A stretch of DNA of 64,000 bases, taken from the NCBI RefSeq assembly GCF_965638725.1, contig NC_134974.1, positions 806,001-870,000 of the forward strand, in the 5' to 3' direction. Below, piece by piece: positions 13,901 to 24,129 of this stretch. The translations under genes and the position numbers were made by a program. The DNA is from Aptenodytes patagonicus (Eukaryota > Chordata > Aves > Sphenisciformes > Spheniscidae). How positions within the stretch are numbered: the first letter of the stretch is position 1; every line of letters starts with the position of its first letter. A model generated the notes under the pieces. The model searched no databases and was not told the origin of the DNA. It saw only the letters and a list, made by a program, of their open reading frames with translations.

Positions 13901-14241
13901 GGGCAGGGTCTGGCTCTTTCCTGCAACCCCCCCAACTGCTGCCAGCCCCCACCCGTGGCCCCATCGTGCTCGCCCCCATCCTGGGCCTGGGGATGAGCCT
14001 GCTTAGACACCCCCCCACCACCCGCTGTGGCTCTCTGGAAGAGTCAAAGGGGGAGCAGGCTTTGCTGATCGCATCCCTGGAAAAAGATGCTGACCTGAGC
14101 CAAGAGCCAAGCTGGGGGGGCGGCTGTCCTGGCTCCTGCGGCCCCATCCCCGTCACCCAGTGGGCTCTGTCCCATCTCCGCAGGACATGGGCTGTGGCCT
14201 GGTGCCCCAACACCTCTAGCCCTGAGCGCCTCAGACCTGCC
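10971..14241. other. Intergenic DNA between SMG5 and PAQR6
   Basis: GC-rich from about 11800 onward, with many accidental open frames on both strands that lack recognisable protein similarity. It probably contains the PAQR6 promoter and any non-coding first exon, but I cannot place a start site. A G run at 13141-13162 and short C runs are present. No gene or mobile element was recognised. Confidence 0.6.
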
Positions 14242-16449
14242 ATGCTGACGATAAAGCTGCCGCAGATCTTCAGGGTCCATCAGGTGCCTCGGGTACGTGT
14301 GGCTGGGTGATGGTGGGGCTCTGCCCCCAGGTTTCTCCCCCTAGTTCCCTCATCCAAGGTGGAAAAATCACCTGGTGTCCCCACCCACCTTTGCTCCAGC
14401 TGGTGAGACACTCCCAGCCCATCCTGCCTCAGTTTCCCCACCCACCATGAGGCCAGAACAGCTCTCCGGGGCTGCCCCACTCCCCCTGGTGTGTCCCCTG
14501 ACCAGCCCCACTGTCCCCACAGATCTTCTGGGAGGATGGGATCATGTCAGGGTACCGGCACCCCAAGAGCTCAGCCCTTGACTGCATCCTCAGCTCCTTC
14601 CAGATGACTAACGAGACAGTCAACATCTGGACGCACTTCCTACCGACCTGGTGGGGATGGGGACAGGGACAGAGACGAGGACATGAACAGGAATGGCGAT
14701 GGGCATGGGGATATGGGATAGAGACAGGAATGGGGATGGAGATGGATATGGGGACAGGGACAAGGCTGGGAATGATGAAAGGATGGAAATGGGAATGAGG
14801 ACAGAGACAGGTGTGGGGACAGACAGGTGTGGAGACAGGGACAGGGATGGGGACAAGCATGGGGATGAGGAGGGGCTGGAGGTGGGAATGGGGACAAAAG
14901 GCTGGGGATGGGGACAAGGATGGGGATGGGGATAGGGACAAGGCTGGGGATGGGGACAAGGATGGGGATGGGGACGGGGACAGAGACGGGGATGGGGATA
15001 GGGACAGGGATGGAGCTCACCCCGATATATGCTGTGCCCGCAGGTATTTCGTGTGGCGCTTCCTGGTGCTCTCATCCTCCCTGGATTTCTGCCAGGAGCC
15101 CTACCACTGGCCCCTGCTCATCTACCTGCTGCTCGTCTGCCTCTACCCCTTCGCCTCCAGCTGCGCCCACACCTTCAGCTCCATGTCGGCACGCGCCCGC
15201 CATATCTGCTATTTCTGTGACTATGGAGCCCTCAGCCTCTACAGCCTGGGTGAGCCACCGCAGAGAGGGACTGGCATAGGGATGGGGACGGAGACGGGGA
15301 TGGAGACAGAGATGGGGGCAGGGACGGGGAGCCCCTGGCCCCATGATGCTGCATTTCTCTTGCAGGCTGTGCATTTGCATACGGTGCCTACGCAATGCCA
15401 GACCACTGGGTCAGCGGTGGTTTGCACCACTACTTTGTCCCTGCGGCTGCTTTGAACTCCTTTGTCTGCACCGGTCTCTCCTGCTACTCCCGGTATGTTT
15501 TGGGTAAAAGCACCAGCACTGCAGCTGGGTGGAGACTGGGGCTCCTCCTCCTCAGCTTTGGGGTCCTGCAGAGTGTCTCTGGGGGTGGTCCCCCCTGCTC
15601 AGGCAGTGGGTCTGGCCCAAAGCCAAGGTGCTTGCAGGGTCCTCACTGTGGGGGCTGACAGGGGTCCATGCCCCCCCCCCCCCCCCCCCCCCCCCGCCCT
15701 GTTCCCCCTTCACAGCTTCCCTGAGCTGGAGCGTCCCCGGCTGAGCAAGGTGCTGCGGACGGCAGCTTTCGTGTACCCCTTCCTCTACGACAACATCCCA
15801 CTCTTCTACCGGGTGAGTCAGGGTGTCCTGGGGCAGGGGTCAGGTGCCACCACCACAGGGTGCTTCCAGAGGTGGTGTCCCCCCGTCTGTTGCTCACCCG
15901 CCTTCCCACAGCTCCTCTTCTGCTTCTGGAGCAACTGTGCCTGGAATGAGGCTGTGGCTGGGTACTGCTACCACCTCCTCTTTGCACTGCTCACCGGCTT
16001 CCTCTTCACATCCCACCTGCCTGAGCGCCTGGCGCCCGGCCGCTTTGACTACATCGGTGAGCAGCAGCCCCCAGTGCCACGGCTCCAGTCCCCTGCCCCC
16101 CAGAGCAACCCCTTGCAGCAGGAGCTGGGCAAGGAGTCCCAGCACCCAGGGTGACACTGGCCTCTCACCCCGGGCAGGACACAGCCACCAGCTCTTCCAC
16201 ATCTGTGCTGTGCTGGGCACCCACTTCCAGCTGGAGGCCATCCTCTGTGACGCGTGCTCGCGCCGGGCCTGGCTGCGGGGCCGCCTGCCCGCCCCCGGGC
16301 TCTCCGGCACCTTTGGCACTGCCGGACTGGCCCTTTTGGGCAATGCTGCCATCATCGGCGCCTTCACCGCTGCCTTGCCTTGGGTGCCTGGCAGCTCTGT
16401 CAGCCCCCCAAGCGTCCCCACCGAGGCTGGGCGCTGTAGGGACCCGTGA
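14242..16449 (+). CDS. PAQR6: PAQR6, membrane progestin receptor delta
   Basis: This is a seven/eight-helix membrane protein of the progestin and adipoQ receptor family; mammalian PAQR6 binds progesterone-type neurosteroids at the cell surface. Seven coding exons are seen: 14242-14292, 14523-14650, 15044-15249, 15366-15492, 15716-15812, 15912-16056 and 16178-16449. The phases join to an open frame of 341 residues (human about 344). The start MLTIKLPQIFRVHQVP matches the family N-terminus. The hallmark NETVNIWTHFLP lies near residue 45 and the second hallmark GHSHQLFH near residue 253; in the family these supply metal-site and conserved polar residues. Hydrophobic segments include LLIYLLLVCLYPFA, LLFALLTGFLF and LALLGNAAIIGAF. 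Introns 2 and 3 carry GGGACA/GGGATG minisatellite DNA. It shares strand with SMG5 and converges with BGLAP. Any upstream non-coding exon was not found. Confidence 0.95.
14651..15013 (+). repeat. GGGACA/GGGATG hexamer-type minisatellite in PAQR6 intron 2
   Basis: Almost the whole intron is made of interleaved GGGACA, GGGATG and GGAATG-like hexamers. Their regular GGG runs could form G-quadruplexes in the sense strand. A shorter stretch of the same motif lies in the next intron (about 15270-15332). Confidence 0.9.
15270..15332 (+). repeat. GGGACGGAGACG minisatellite in PAQR6 intron 3
   Basis: Short tandem run of GGGATG/GGGACG/GAGACA units, the same family as the array in intron 2, separated from it by a coding exon. 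Confidence 0.75.
15671..15695 (+). repeat. Poly-C tract at the PAQR6 intron 4 acceptor
   Basis: A run of about 25 C lies 20 bases before the exon 5 acceptor and may act as its pyrimidine tract. Similar runs occur at about 17401-17423, 23881-23896, 48650-48665 and 49000-49020. Such runs are hard to sequence, so their lengths are doubtful. Confidence 0.85.
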
Positions 16450-17778
16450 CACTGCAGGGTGAGTGGCTGGGCTGCAGGGGCTGTGGGGACCCAGATGTCC
16501 TACCACCCCCCCAGAGCTTTCCCCCCCCCAAGTGTGGGGAGAAGAGTGTGAGGGGCTCAGATGCCTGGGTTCTGCTGTTGAGTGTCTTGGGGTGTCATAA
16601 GATGAGGCATGTCCCCCAGCCCCGGTCCCTCTGCAGCCAGCCAAGCTGCCCCTCCAGTGCCTCAGTTTCCCCACCTTTTAAATATGGCTAATCTTACTCA
16701 TCACTGCAGGGAGGCCACTGTAGTGCACTTATGCTGCACCTAACCCATGTAGCAGCCCCGCACGGAGGCACCCAGCCTCAGCCCCAGGGCGTGGGACCCC
16801 CAAATCCATGGACCACCTCACTGGCCCTTTTCCCAGCAGGTTCAATGTAGTAACCTTGGGGACACGTGTGTGTGTGTGTGTGTCTGTCTGTCTGTCTGTG
16901 TGTCGGGGGGGGGTGTGGGGTGGGTGGCTCTAGCTGCAGCACGGCCATTGCTCAGTGTCAGGCACTGGGTGTCTGGGGGCTGCGGGGACTGGGGCTGGAT
17001 GCGGAGCTGAGGGATTTGGGTTTGAGGTGAGCACGCAGGGGGCTCACAAAGGCCATGCACATGGGAGCAGGGGTCAGTGCCTGGCATGGAGTTGGCCCCA
17101 GTGCCCTGGCTGAGCCAGGCAGCGTGGGCCAGGGGTCCTGTGCTGTGGGACCTCAGGAGCTGTGGCCAGGGCCATACAGGAGATGAATTTGGGGCAGGGG
17201 GGGCGATATGTTGCCCCGTGTGGGGACCCAGCAGCAACGTTGCAGGTGGTTCAGGGAGGATAGGAGAGACAGAACCCAGCAGCCCCCAGCATATGTGTGT
17301 GTGTGTGTGTGTGCACGCACACAAAGGGCTGGGATGCTGTGGCTGTGGCTGGGCAGAGCACCATGCATGGGACTAGGGTCCTAATCTCCCCCCCATTTCA
17401 CCCCCCCCCCCCCCCCCCCCCCCAGCCCCGGCCTTAATGAAATGGTGGTTTGCTAAGGCAACCCTGCCACTGGGAAGGGCACAGGGCTCTGGGGCACATG
17501 GAGCAGCCCCGCTACCCCCTAATAACCCCACGCGTGGGACAAGCAGCTTTAAATTAAACTGGAATAACGGCGGTGCAAGCGCTGGGCTCATCATTGCCAG
17601 GGACAGGCGTCGGATGGTGATGGACACCGTTCTGCCCCAGGGCCTTTGGGTGTTGGGAGAGGGAGGAAGGGGCCGGGGGTCCTCAGCCTCATGGGGATGA
17701 CACGGGGTACTTCCGCTGCGGTCTCACACCCATCCCACGCCCTCAGACCAGGAAGGAGCTGGCTACACCATTTGTGCA
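16450..17778. other. PAQR6 3' flank, tail-to-tail with BGLAP
   Basis: Holds the PAQR6 3' UTR (no AATAAA seen; an ATTAAA lies at 17553-17558), a (TG)n run near 16868-16900, a second (TG)n near 17291-17311 and a poly-C tract at 17401-17423. No coding sequence was recognised. Confidence 0.5.
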
Positions 17779-17784
17779 TTTATT
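17779..17784 (-). promoter_or_regulatory. BGLAP: Poly(A) signal of BGLAP
   Basis: AATAAA on the minus strand, about 120 bases after the BGLAP stop codon; a short 3' UTR is usual for osteocalcin. Confidence 0.7.
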
Positions 17785-17900
17785 TCTTTCCACGGTTAAC
17801 AGAAAGGGGTGTAAAAGGAGGGCTGCTTGCAGGAGGTTTGGTGCTCTGAGCTCAGACCCAGCACCTGCAGGGCCACAGCATGGCTGGGGGGCAGTGGGGG

Positions 17901-18817
17901 CTAGACGGGGCCGTAGAAGCGCCGGTATGCCTCCTGGAAGCCGATGTGGTCGGCCAGCTCATCGCAGTTGGGGTTGAGCTCGCACACCTCGCGTTTGGCC
18001 TCCAGTGGGTCCCACGCGGCACCGTAGACACTGCTGGGGACAGATGAGGGGTGTGGGGGATGTTGGAGGGTCCCAGCCCTGTGGGGGCTGGAGGCTCCTG
18101 GGAAAGGGCCCAGCCAGCGGGGTCCCCCCCCTCCCAAAAATGGGATTTCATTGTATGTGCTGGATGGGGAATGCATGCCCTCCCTGGTGTCACCCGGGAG
18201 GACATGGTCCCCAGCACAACGGGGTCAAGCGCTACCTGTCATAGATGTAATTCCTCTTGTGTCTCCGCACCACCTCGGCGCTGGCGCGTTTGGAGACGAA
18301 GGCTGCGGGGACATAGCAGGGGGTCAGGGAGAGCTGGGTCCCCCCATCCCTGGGGCAGCAGGGCCGAATCCAGTCACTGACACTCACCTTCGGAGCTGGG
18401 CGAGTCGTCTGCGCTGATGGAGCGGTCAGCAGCTGTGAGGGATGGTGCAGAGCGGTCGTGGCAGCCGGTGGGCTCGGGAGGGCCCTGTGCAGGCTGTGCC
18501 CTCACCCTGCTCCTCCTTTTGGGGCTCTCGGCCCACCCCCCCCCCCCGGCTCTGACCCCTCACCCAGACCCCCTCCCAACCTGGCAAAGGGAGTCCCAAT
18601 CCCTGTTCCCCTGCTCCAGCCCTGCACCCTCCACCCCAAGGCTCAGCAAATCTCTCTCCAAGCCCCTTTGCTTCCCTCCAGCTCAAAGCAGAGCCCTGCC
18701 TGGGGCACAGCCTCCCCCAGCCCCGGGCCCCATCGCCTTCCCTGGACACCCCCTACCTCTGCGGCAGAGGCCAAGGGTGAGAAGGGCCAGGAGGGTCAGC
18801 AGGACGAGGGACCTCAT
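17901..18817 (-). CDS. BGLAP: BGLAP, osteocalcin (bone Gla protein) precursor
   Basis: Osteocalcin is a small secreted, vitamin K-dependent calcium-binding protein made by osteoblasts and stored in bone matrix. Four exons are seen: 18757-18817, 18388-18432, 18236-18302 and 17901-18030. They join in phase to 100 residues. The signal peptide is [18 protein letters not shown]. The propeptide carries the gamma-carboxylation signal [12 protein letters not shown] and ends at a basic RRHKR site. The mature peptide is 48 residues, from NYIYDS to RRFYGPV. Within it [15 protein letters not shown] holds three Glu expected to become Gla (16, 20, 23) and the Cys22-Cys28 pair. The C-terminal [14 protein letters not shown] is nearly invariant in vertebrates. 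Gene neighbours are PAQR6 downstream (convergent) and PMF1 upstream, as in mammals. Confidence 0.97.
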
Positions 18818-19000
18818 GGTGCCTCTCCGCACAGGCGCTGTGCTCAGTGCAGCCCCTGGTCCCTGAGCAGCTTTATAGGGTGCTGCGACTGCTGTCAAGG
18901 AGGGGCCCTGTGGCCCTGCCAGAGCTATTTCCAGCACATCCGCTGGGGCCAGGAGCCGCCAGCACAGGCGGCAATTGTGGTTTGGGGTGAACTTGGTTCC
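18818..19000 (-). promoter_or_regulatory. BGLAP: BGLAP promoter: TATA box and RUNX (OSE2-like) site
   Basis: On the minus strand a TATAAA lies at 18872-18877, which puts the start of transcription near 18845. A RUNX core ACCACA (as AAACCACA) lies at 18976-18981, about 131-136 bases upstream of that start. This is the spacing of the RUNX2-binding OSE2 element in mammalian osteocalcin promoters. A GGGTGA half-site on the plus strand at 18985-18990, followed by TGGTTC, is a weak candidate for a vitamin D response element. Confidence 0.7.
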
Positions 19001-19959
19001 CCCGTGACCAGCCAGAGCCCAGAGGGAGGAAAAACGCAGCCCCAGGCCAGTGGAGATTTGCTGGTGGGCCCAGCCCTGCCGGCCTGGCAGCACCCGGTCC
19101 CCCAGCCCCTAACTGGGATGGGAGACGGGGCGCTGGTGGGACTCCTCGCCATACTCCTCAGTCACTGACTGGTCTGTCCCAGTTCCCGCTGCTGGATCCC
19201 AGCAGCGTTGCTGCCACGCTAGGAGAGTTTCCTGCCAAAACCCGCGGGGTTTTCCTCTCCGCGCAGGGCCAACAGGGACTCGTCGGCCAATTTTTTTGCC
19301 TCGGGGCCCAGTGCGTGCTCCTTCTGTGGCATCGTCATCACAGCCCCTTGCTGGGGCTGACTGCCATGACCCAGGAGGAGAGGGCGAGCAGGTGCCCTCG
19401 CCCTCGGGCTCCATGCAGCTCTCCCACACCGCATCCCATGGGTAGATGCTGTGTGCCAGGGCCAGGGCCCCAGGCAGCACCTGTTCCTGGGAACAGGACC
19501 TCAGAAAGAGGTCCGGCACCTCTTAAAACCCCAAAACAGGGCTTTGCGAGAACAAAAAAGCGTGCTGCTGGTGTGGTTCAGGCACCGAGCAGAGGTGAAG
19601 GGGAGTGGAGCTGCTGGAGAAGCAGAATCTCTCGTTCATCCCACCTTTTGCTTCCTACTCTCCACAAGACCCCAGCAACGCTCAGGGCGGTCACCCACCT
19701 CCAGAGTTTGCTCCTATTTAATTCCAGGAGGGCTCCAAGCAGCGGGAGCTCCCAGGGCCGCCTGGGGTCACATTCCTCTTTAGGATCCTGACCACTTTCC
19801 AGACTTTCAGATCCTATAAATCCCAGCCCTGTCTTGAAAAGCGGAACTGGAGGCTTTGGGGTGGAGGAGGAGAGAAATGTTGAAGCCAGAGCCTTTGTCA
19901 AACCAACCCATAAACTACAGAGTACGGGGGCCAAGCGCACACAGCGGGAGCCAAGACCG
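19001..19959. other. Intergenic DNA between BGLAP promoter and PMF1 3' end
   Basis: About 1 kb with no recognised gene, repeat or mobile element. It would be retained in any PMF1-BGLAP read-through transcript of the kind known in mammals. Confidence 0.5.
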
Positions 19960-21349
19960 GGGGAACAACAGCTCCAATTTATTTAGATTATAATGCAGCG
20001 AGGGAAGGCTTGTTTACGACAGAAGGAAAATATGCCCTAAGTCAGTCAATCGCAGGCTCTGGCTACCTCTAATTGAAAACAGGGGCTTGTGCTTGGTGGA
20101 AATCGCCACCATTGTTCTCAGAATTTGTACTTCCCCACCACGCAGGGCACAGCCTCTCCTTGGGACAGCATGCACTAACAGCCGAAAAATGTAACAGGCG
20201 CAGAGGACGACAGGTGACCAGAGAACCTGCCGCCCTTGGCAGCCCTGGTGCCTGTTGGAAACAGACTCACAGTCAGCCCTTGTCAGGCTCAGTAAGACTC
20301 TCCTCATTATCTGCCCAGCCCGGAGGAAGGCCCTCTTGTTCATTTTGAAGGAACACCTCACTTGCAGGCTTTCACTAACGCCCCGGCAGGCAGACTCCAG
20401 CGAGTCCCTGCTTCCCTGGCTGGCAAACTTCTGATGAGATGGTAAAGAACAACTCCAGATGGGTAAAACCAAACCCAGTCTGGTTCCAGGAGTCAACATG
20501 GAGGTTTCACAGGAAAACATCAAATCCCTTTGCCACGAGCCCACAAAGTCGAGGCAGGACCATTCTAACCTCTGCTCGTCTCCACACGCACGAACAGCAC
20601 ATCCCCGGCTCCTTCACACTGTGGTCCTTGGAGAAGAGCCCTCAGCGTGTATCTGCTGGGAGGGGAGCAGGGTTGGAAAGTAACTGGAAAAAAAGAATAA
20701 ATGGCAACAAGGAAGCAGCTGCTGACATGTCTGTTCTGATGGGTCACGGGCGGACAATTGTTTAAAAGATGCAGATACGGAAAATGAACACTTGCAAAAA
20801 TGCGGCAAAAGAGTCCAATGTGGCTATTTACACTCCAGCTGTACAAAATGCCACGGTAGCGTTTACCCGGTGGCTGGCTTCGTGTGCTACAGCTCCCTGG
20901 CTCCTCGCTCCTGTGCACAGCACAGCCTCTGTGCATAAGACACCGATTTTTCTCTAATGCACATCTGAAATAGCTTCAAGGCCACAAATTTGGCTTTGGT
21001 AAGCTAGAATCACGCCCGTCGCAGCGCTAAAGAAGCGTGTGAGTGTACAGACATGCTCTGGCTATCAGATCTGTAGGATTCTCCTCCCTGTTGAGCTGGG
21101 CGGGGAATAGGAAATTGTCATCTATTTCCAAAGACCCTGATGTGTTCTTTTTTTATTTCTTCACAAACTTTGATCAAATTGCGCGAGCCCAGCAGCTTTG
21201 CAGTCCCGCTTCAAGTTTCTTCCGGCCCGACAAGAGGAACGCGAGTTTGCCTGGTTCGTATACGCCATGCGCAGAGTCCCGCTTCCCAACGCGTTGTCAG
21301 TGCTTCCGAGATGAGGATAAACTCCCCCCTGCAGAATCTTCCCGCATCC
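19960..21349 (-). other. PMF1: PMF1 3' UTR
   Basis: Runs from the PMF1 stop to a minus-strand AATAAA at 19978-19983. No coding sequence was recognised in it. Confidence 0.6.
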
Positions 21350-23675
21350 TCACTGGGGCTCCTTGAATGTCATGATGAGTTCTCGTTGCTCTTTACTAAT
21401 TGCCTGGAAGTAAAACACCCACCACTGAACTCAGCAAAGTGGTTTTCTCCACAGATGCCAGAGTTCAGGACACAAAGCAGGCTGATATAACACAGAGCGT
21501 CATACATACTGCCGTCCCCAGCACGTACGGAACACAACCCGCTAATCCCACACGCTCACCCACAGAAACATCCAAGACCTCCAGTGAAAATACCCGGGCC
21601 TCCCCAGTCAACTTCAGCAGTACTTGGCTCCTGGTAAGGCCTTTGACAAGTGGAGGGCTTAAATACAGCGCAGCCATTTGCTAGTCAAGCCACAGAATAG
21701 TGTTTCTTTCAGGCTGATGCTGCAAAGAGAAGGGGCTTTTATTTGTTTATTGTTTATTTTTACCTGCCAGGCATGTTTGCGAGCTTGTATCAGCTGCTGC
21801 AGCTCTGCAATCCTATCCCTCCCTGCAAGCACAGACTCCGCTACCTTCCTGTTCTCTTCCTCCTTCTCCTTTAGGACTTTCCGCAAGTATGACCTGTGCT
21901 TAAGGAGGTATGGCACCATAGCGCTGCGAACGTCCTCTTCTGGGATCCCGCTGGGACGCCTGGGAACAAACTGGGATGTGAAGCAACCAGAGGGCAACAA
22001 TCTTGCACAGCAATTAGTCTTGCGCACCTCAACTGGAAGCTGAGCTGCTGCCATAATGTATCAGCTGACCGACTCCAGCAATTTACCTCTGGCACCAGAT
22101 GCTTGAGGACAGCTAGAACATGTGGTTCTAACGGGCACCCCCATTGCGTAGCCCCCGAACGCCCTACATGAAGGAACGGGAGGAGTCCTTCCCAAAACCC
22201 AGCTGTTAGTTGAGGTCTGGCGGCAGGCAGGATGTAATTAACTTCCCCAAACAAGAAATCGTGATGACGCTTTTGATTAAAAGACTCAGCCTGCCTTCAG
22301 GGCAAACAAAAGGCAGAGCGTACAACGTCCAGCGTCTGCCGAGTCCTTAAGCAAGGCATCCTGACAAGACACGTTGATGTGAGCTCTGCTATTAGAGCAA
22401 TAGCCGTGGCTAAAACACGCCGTCAGCCTTTTGAATTATTCAGAATTGAGTTTACCTCCCCTCTGGTCTCAGCAGCACTAACCTCCTCCTTGCACTGAGG
22501 AAGCATAGATACCTGACCTAGAGAAGCACAGATAAAACTTATTTTCGGATGTTTTAGACACAATAACATTACTGTTAAGATACAAGAGGTTTAAAAATAT
22601 CCCCTTGCAGCACAAGGCCTACAGGACACATCAACATGACCAAAACATCACACTTTTGCCCTTGAAGGAGCACGCCTCCACACACACACACGCTCCCCAG
22701 ACTACCTTCCACAAGACTGTCCATACCATGCAGGCTCTTCCCGGTTCTTTGCCTCCTCCACAATCTTATCCAGTGAATTAAAGAGCGCCTCCAGATTCCC
22801 TTCATCCTTTACCTCCTGGATCTCCTCCTGTGAAGAAAGGACACCACAGGGATTCAGCAGGACCCAAACTGAACTGACACGGGCATCATTCCGCCTGCGA
22901 GCCCCCGCTTTTCCCTGGATGGAGGCTACATCCTGGGAATTGCCAGGTATTGAGTCACCTAAAAGACGTGTGGACATAGCGCTCAAGGGCATGGTTTAGT
23001 GGTGGAGTCGGCAGCGCGAGGTTAACGGTTGGACTTGGTGATCTTAAGGGTCTTTTCCAACCTAAAAACGATTCTATGGTTCTACAGCTCTTTCTGGGGA
23101 AGACAAAGAGGTCCGGAAGAATCCCTGGGGAGCAGTCTTAACTTTCTGGTTTCGCCATTCGAGAAATGCATTTGCTACCCTTAATATCAACGCGTTCAGC
23201 GCCTTCACGCCGAGGGCCTGAAGCCCCTCCGAAGGCACGCACGTCCCCGAGCCCCTGCCCCGAAGGGCCTGCTTCCCCCTTCACCTTGATGGACGACTGC
23301 AGCTGGGATATAAACTGATCGTAAATGCTCCTGGTCATCTCGGGCTGCAGTTTGTAGAAGCAGCGGTAGCAGTTTGCGAACCTCTGGTAGCTGCAAGACC
23401 GGAGGGGCAGGGGTGTCACTGCAGGGGTGTCACTGCCAGGGGCCGGGGCCTCCTCGGGGCAGGGCTCGGCCGGGCCCCGGCTCCCACAGAGCGGCCCGTC
23501 CTGGCGAGACCCCGCTCCTGCCTCACCTCCCGGCTGCTGCCAGCTTCTCCAGGAAGGTGTCCACCACGGTGGTGAAGACCTGGGCGCGGCCCGGCGCCGC
23601 CGGTACGGATGGGGGGGGGCCGCCGCCGCCGCCGCCCGCCGCAGCCTCCTCACCGCCGCTCCGCGCCTCCGCCAT
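21350..23675 (-). CDS. PMF1: PMF1, MIS12-complex kinetochore subunit (polyamine-modulated factor 1)
   Basis: PMF1 is the NNF1 subunit of the MIS12 complex, which links centromeric CENP-C to the NDC80 complex at kinetochores. Five exons join in phase to 201 residues (human 205): 23527-23675, 23285-23390, 22727-22827, 21764-21959 and 21350-21403. The last exon has only 17 codons and a stop. It was found by its acceptor (TTTTACTTCCAG) and its product, which reads AISKEQRELIMTFKEPQ, matching the end of the human protein. Landmarks are VDTFLEKLAAAGSYQRF across exons 1-2, MTRSIYDQFISQLQ in exon 2, [15 protein letters not shown] in exon 3, and a coiled-coil segment, from VLKEKEEENRKVAESVLAG on, in exon 4. 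The N-terminus is Gly/Pro-rich from a CpG island. A CR1 tail lies in intron 2, and part of exon 3 is duplicated at 24013. Confidence 0.95.
22960..23085 (+). mobile_element. CR1 3'-end fragment in PMF1 intron 2
   Basis: Diverged CR1 tail: GACATGGTTTAGTGG-like start, then CGGTTGGACTTGGTGATCTT, then TTTTCCAACCT and a decayed ATTCTATG tail. It has the same orientation as the longer copy at 24130-24720. Left edge approximate. Confidence 0.8.
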
Positions 23676-23880
23676 GTCCAGCCGCCCAACGGCCCCGCCG
23701 CCGCCGCCCATTGGCCGCCGCCCATTGGCCGCCGCCCATTGGCCGCCGCCACCGCGCGGAGCCCGCCCACGCCGATTGCGCATGCGGAGAGGGGCGCGAG
23801 GACGCGCCTTTAGGGCCGCGAGCGGCGGGGCCGGCGGCAGCTCAGCCCCGGGACGGGGCAGAACGGCTCAAGCGTTAAAC
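23676..23880 (-). promoter_or_regulatory. PMF1: PMF1 CpG-island promoter with three CCAAT boxes
   Basis: Upstream of the PMF1 start lie three exact tandem copies of a 14-base unit containing CCAAT (ATTGG on the plus strand at 23710, 23724 and 23738). NF-Y would bind these. An NRF1-type palindrome TGCGCATGCG lies at 23777-23786. There is no TATA box. This is typical of a cell-cycle or housekeeping promoter. Confidence 0.7.
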
Positions 23881-24012
23881 CCCCCCCCCCCCCCCAGTAA
23901 TAAAGATCACAGGGGGGGGCTGAAAGGGTCCATCCGCCGCACCACGGCAGGAAACAGCGAGCCAACCCCTGAAGCTGAGTGACAAGTACAATAAACCCCC
24001 CCCCCCTTGAGA

Positions 24013-24123
24013 TCCACACACACACACACACACACACGCTCCCCAGACTACCTTCCACAAGACTGTCCATACCATGCGGGCTCTTCCCGGTTCTCCACAA
24101 TCTTGTCCAGTGAATTAAAGAGC
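24013..24123 (-). pseudogene. Partial duplicate of PMF1 exon 3 and its splice donor
   Basis: This copies 22678-22786: the CA run, the intron 3 start, the exon 3 splice donor and about 60 bases of exon 3. It differs by a few substitutions, an in-frame 9-base deletion (removing the EAK of VEEAKNREEP) and a longer CA run. It ends sharply, and within ten bases a CR1 begins. It sits upstream of the PMF1 promoter, so it is not part of the normal mRNA. It has no start or acceptor of its own. Confidence 0.88.
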
Positions 24124-24129
24124 ACCATC

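Noticed and set aside
12835-13996. Several 150-200 residue open frames on both strands ahead of PAQR6
   Set aside because: They overlap on both strands in GC-rich DNA, have no known domains and no clear splice structure.
14811-15455. 214-residue open frame starting in the PAQR6 intron 2 repeat
   Set aside because: Its first part is satellite translation; only the stretch from 15044 is real PAQR6 exon 3, which has its own acceptor and phase.
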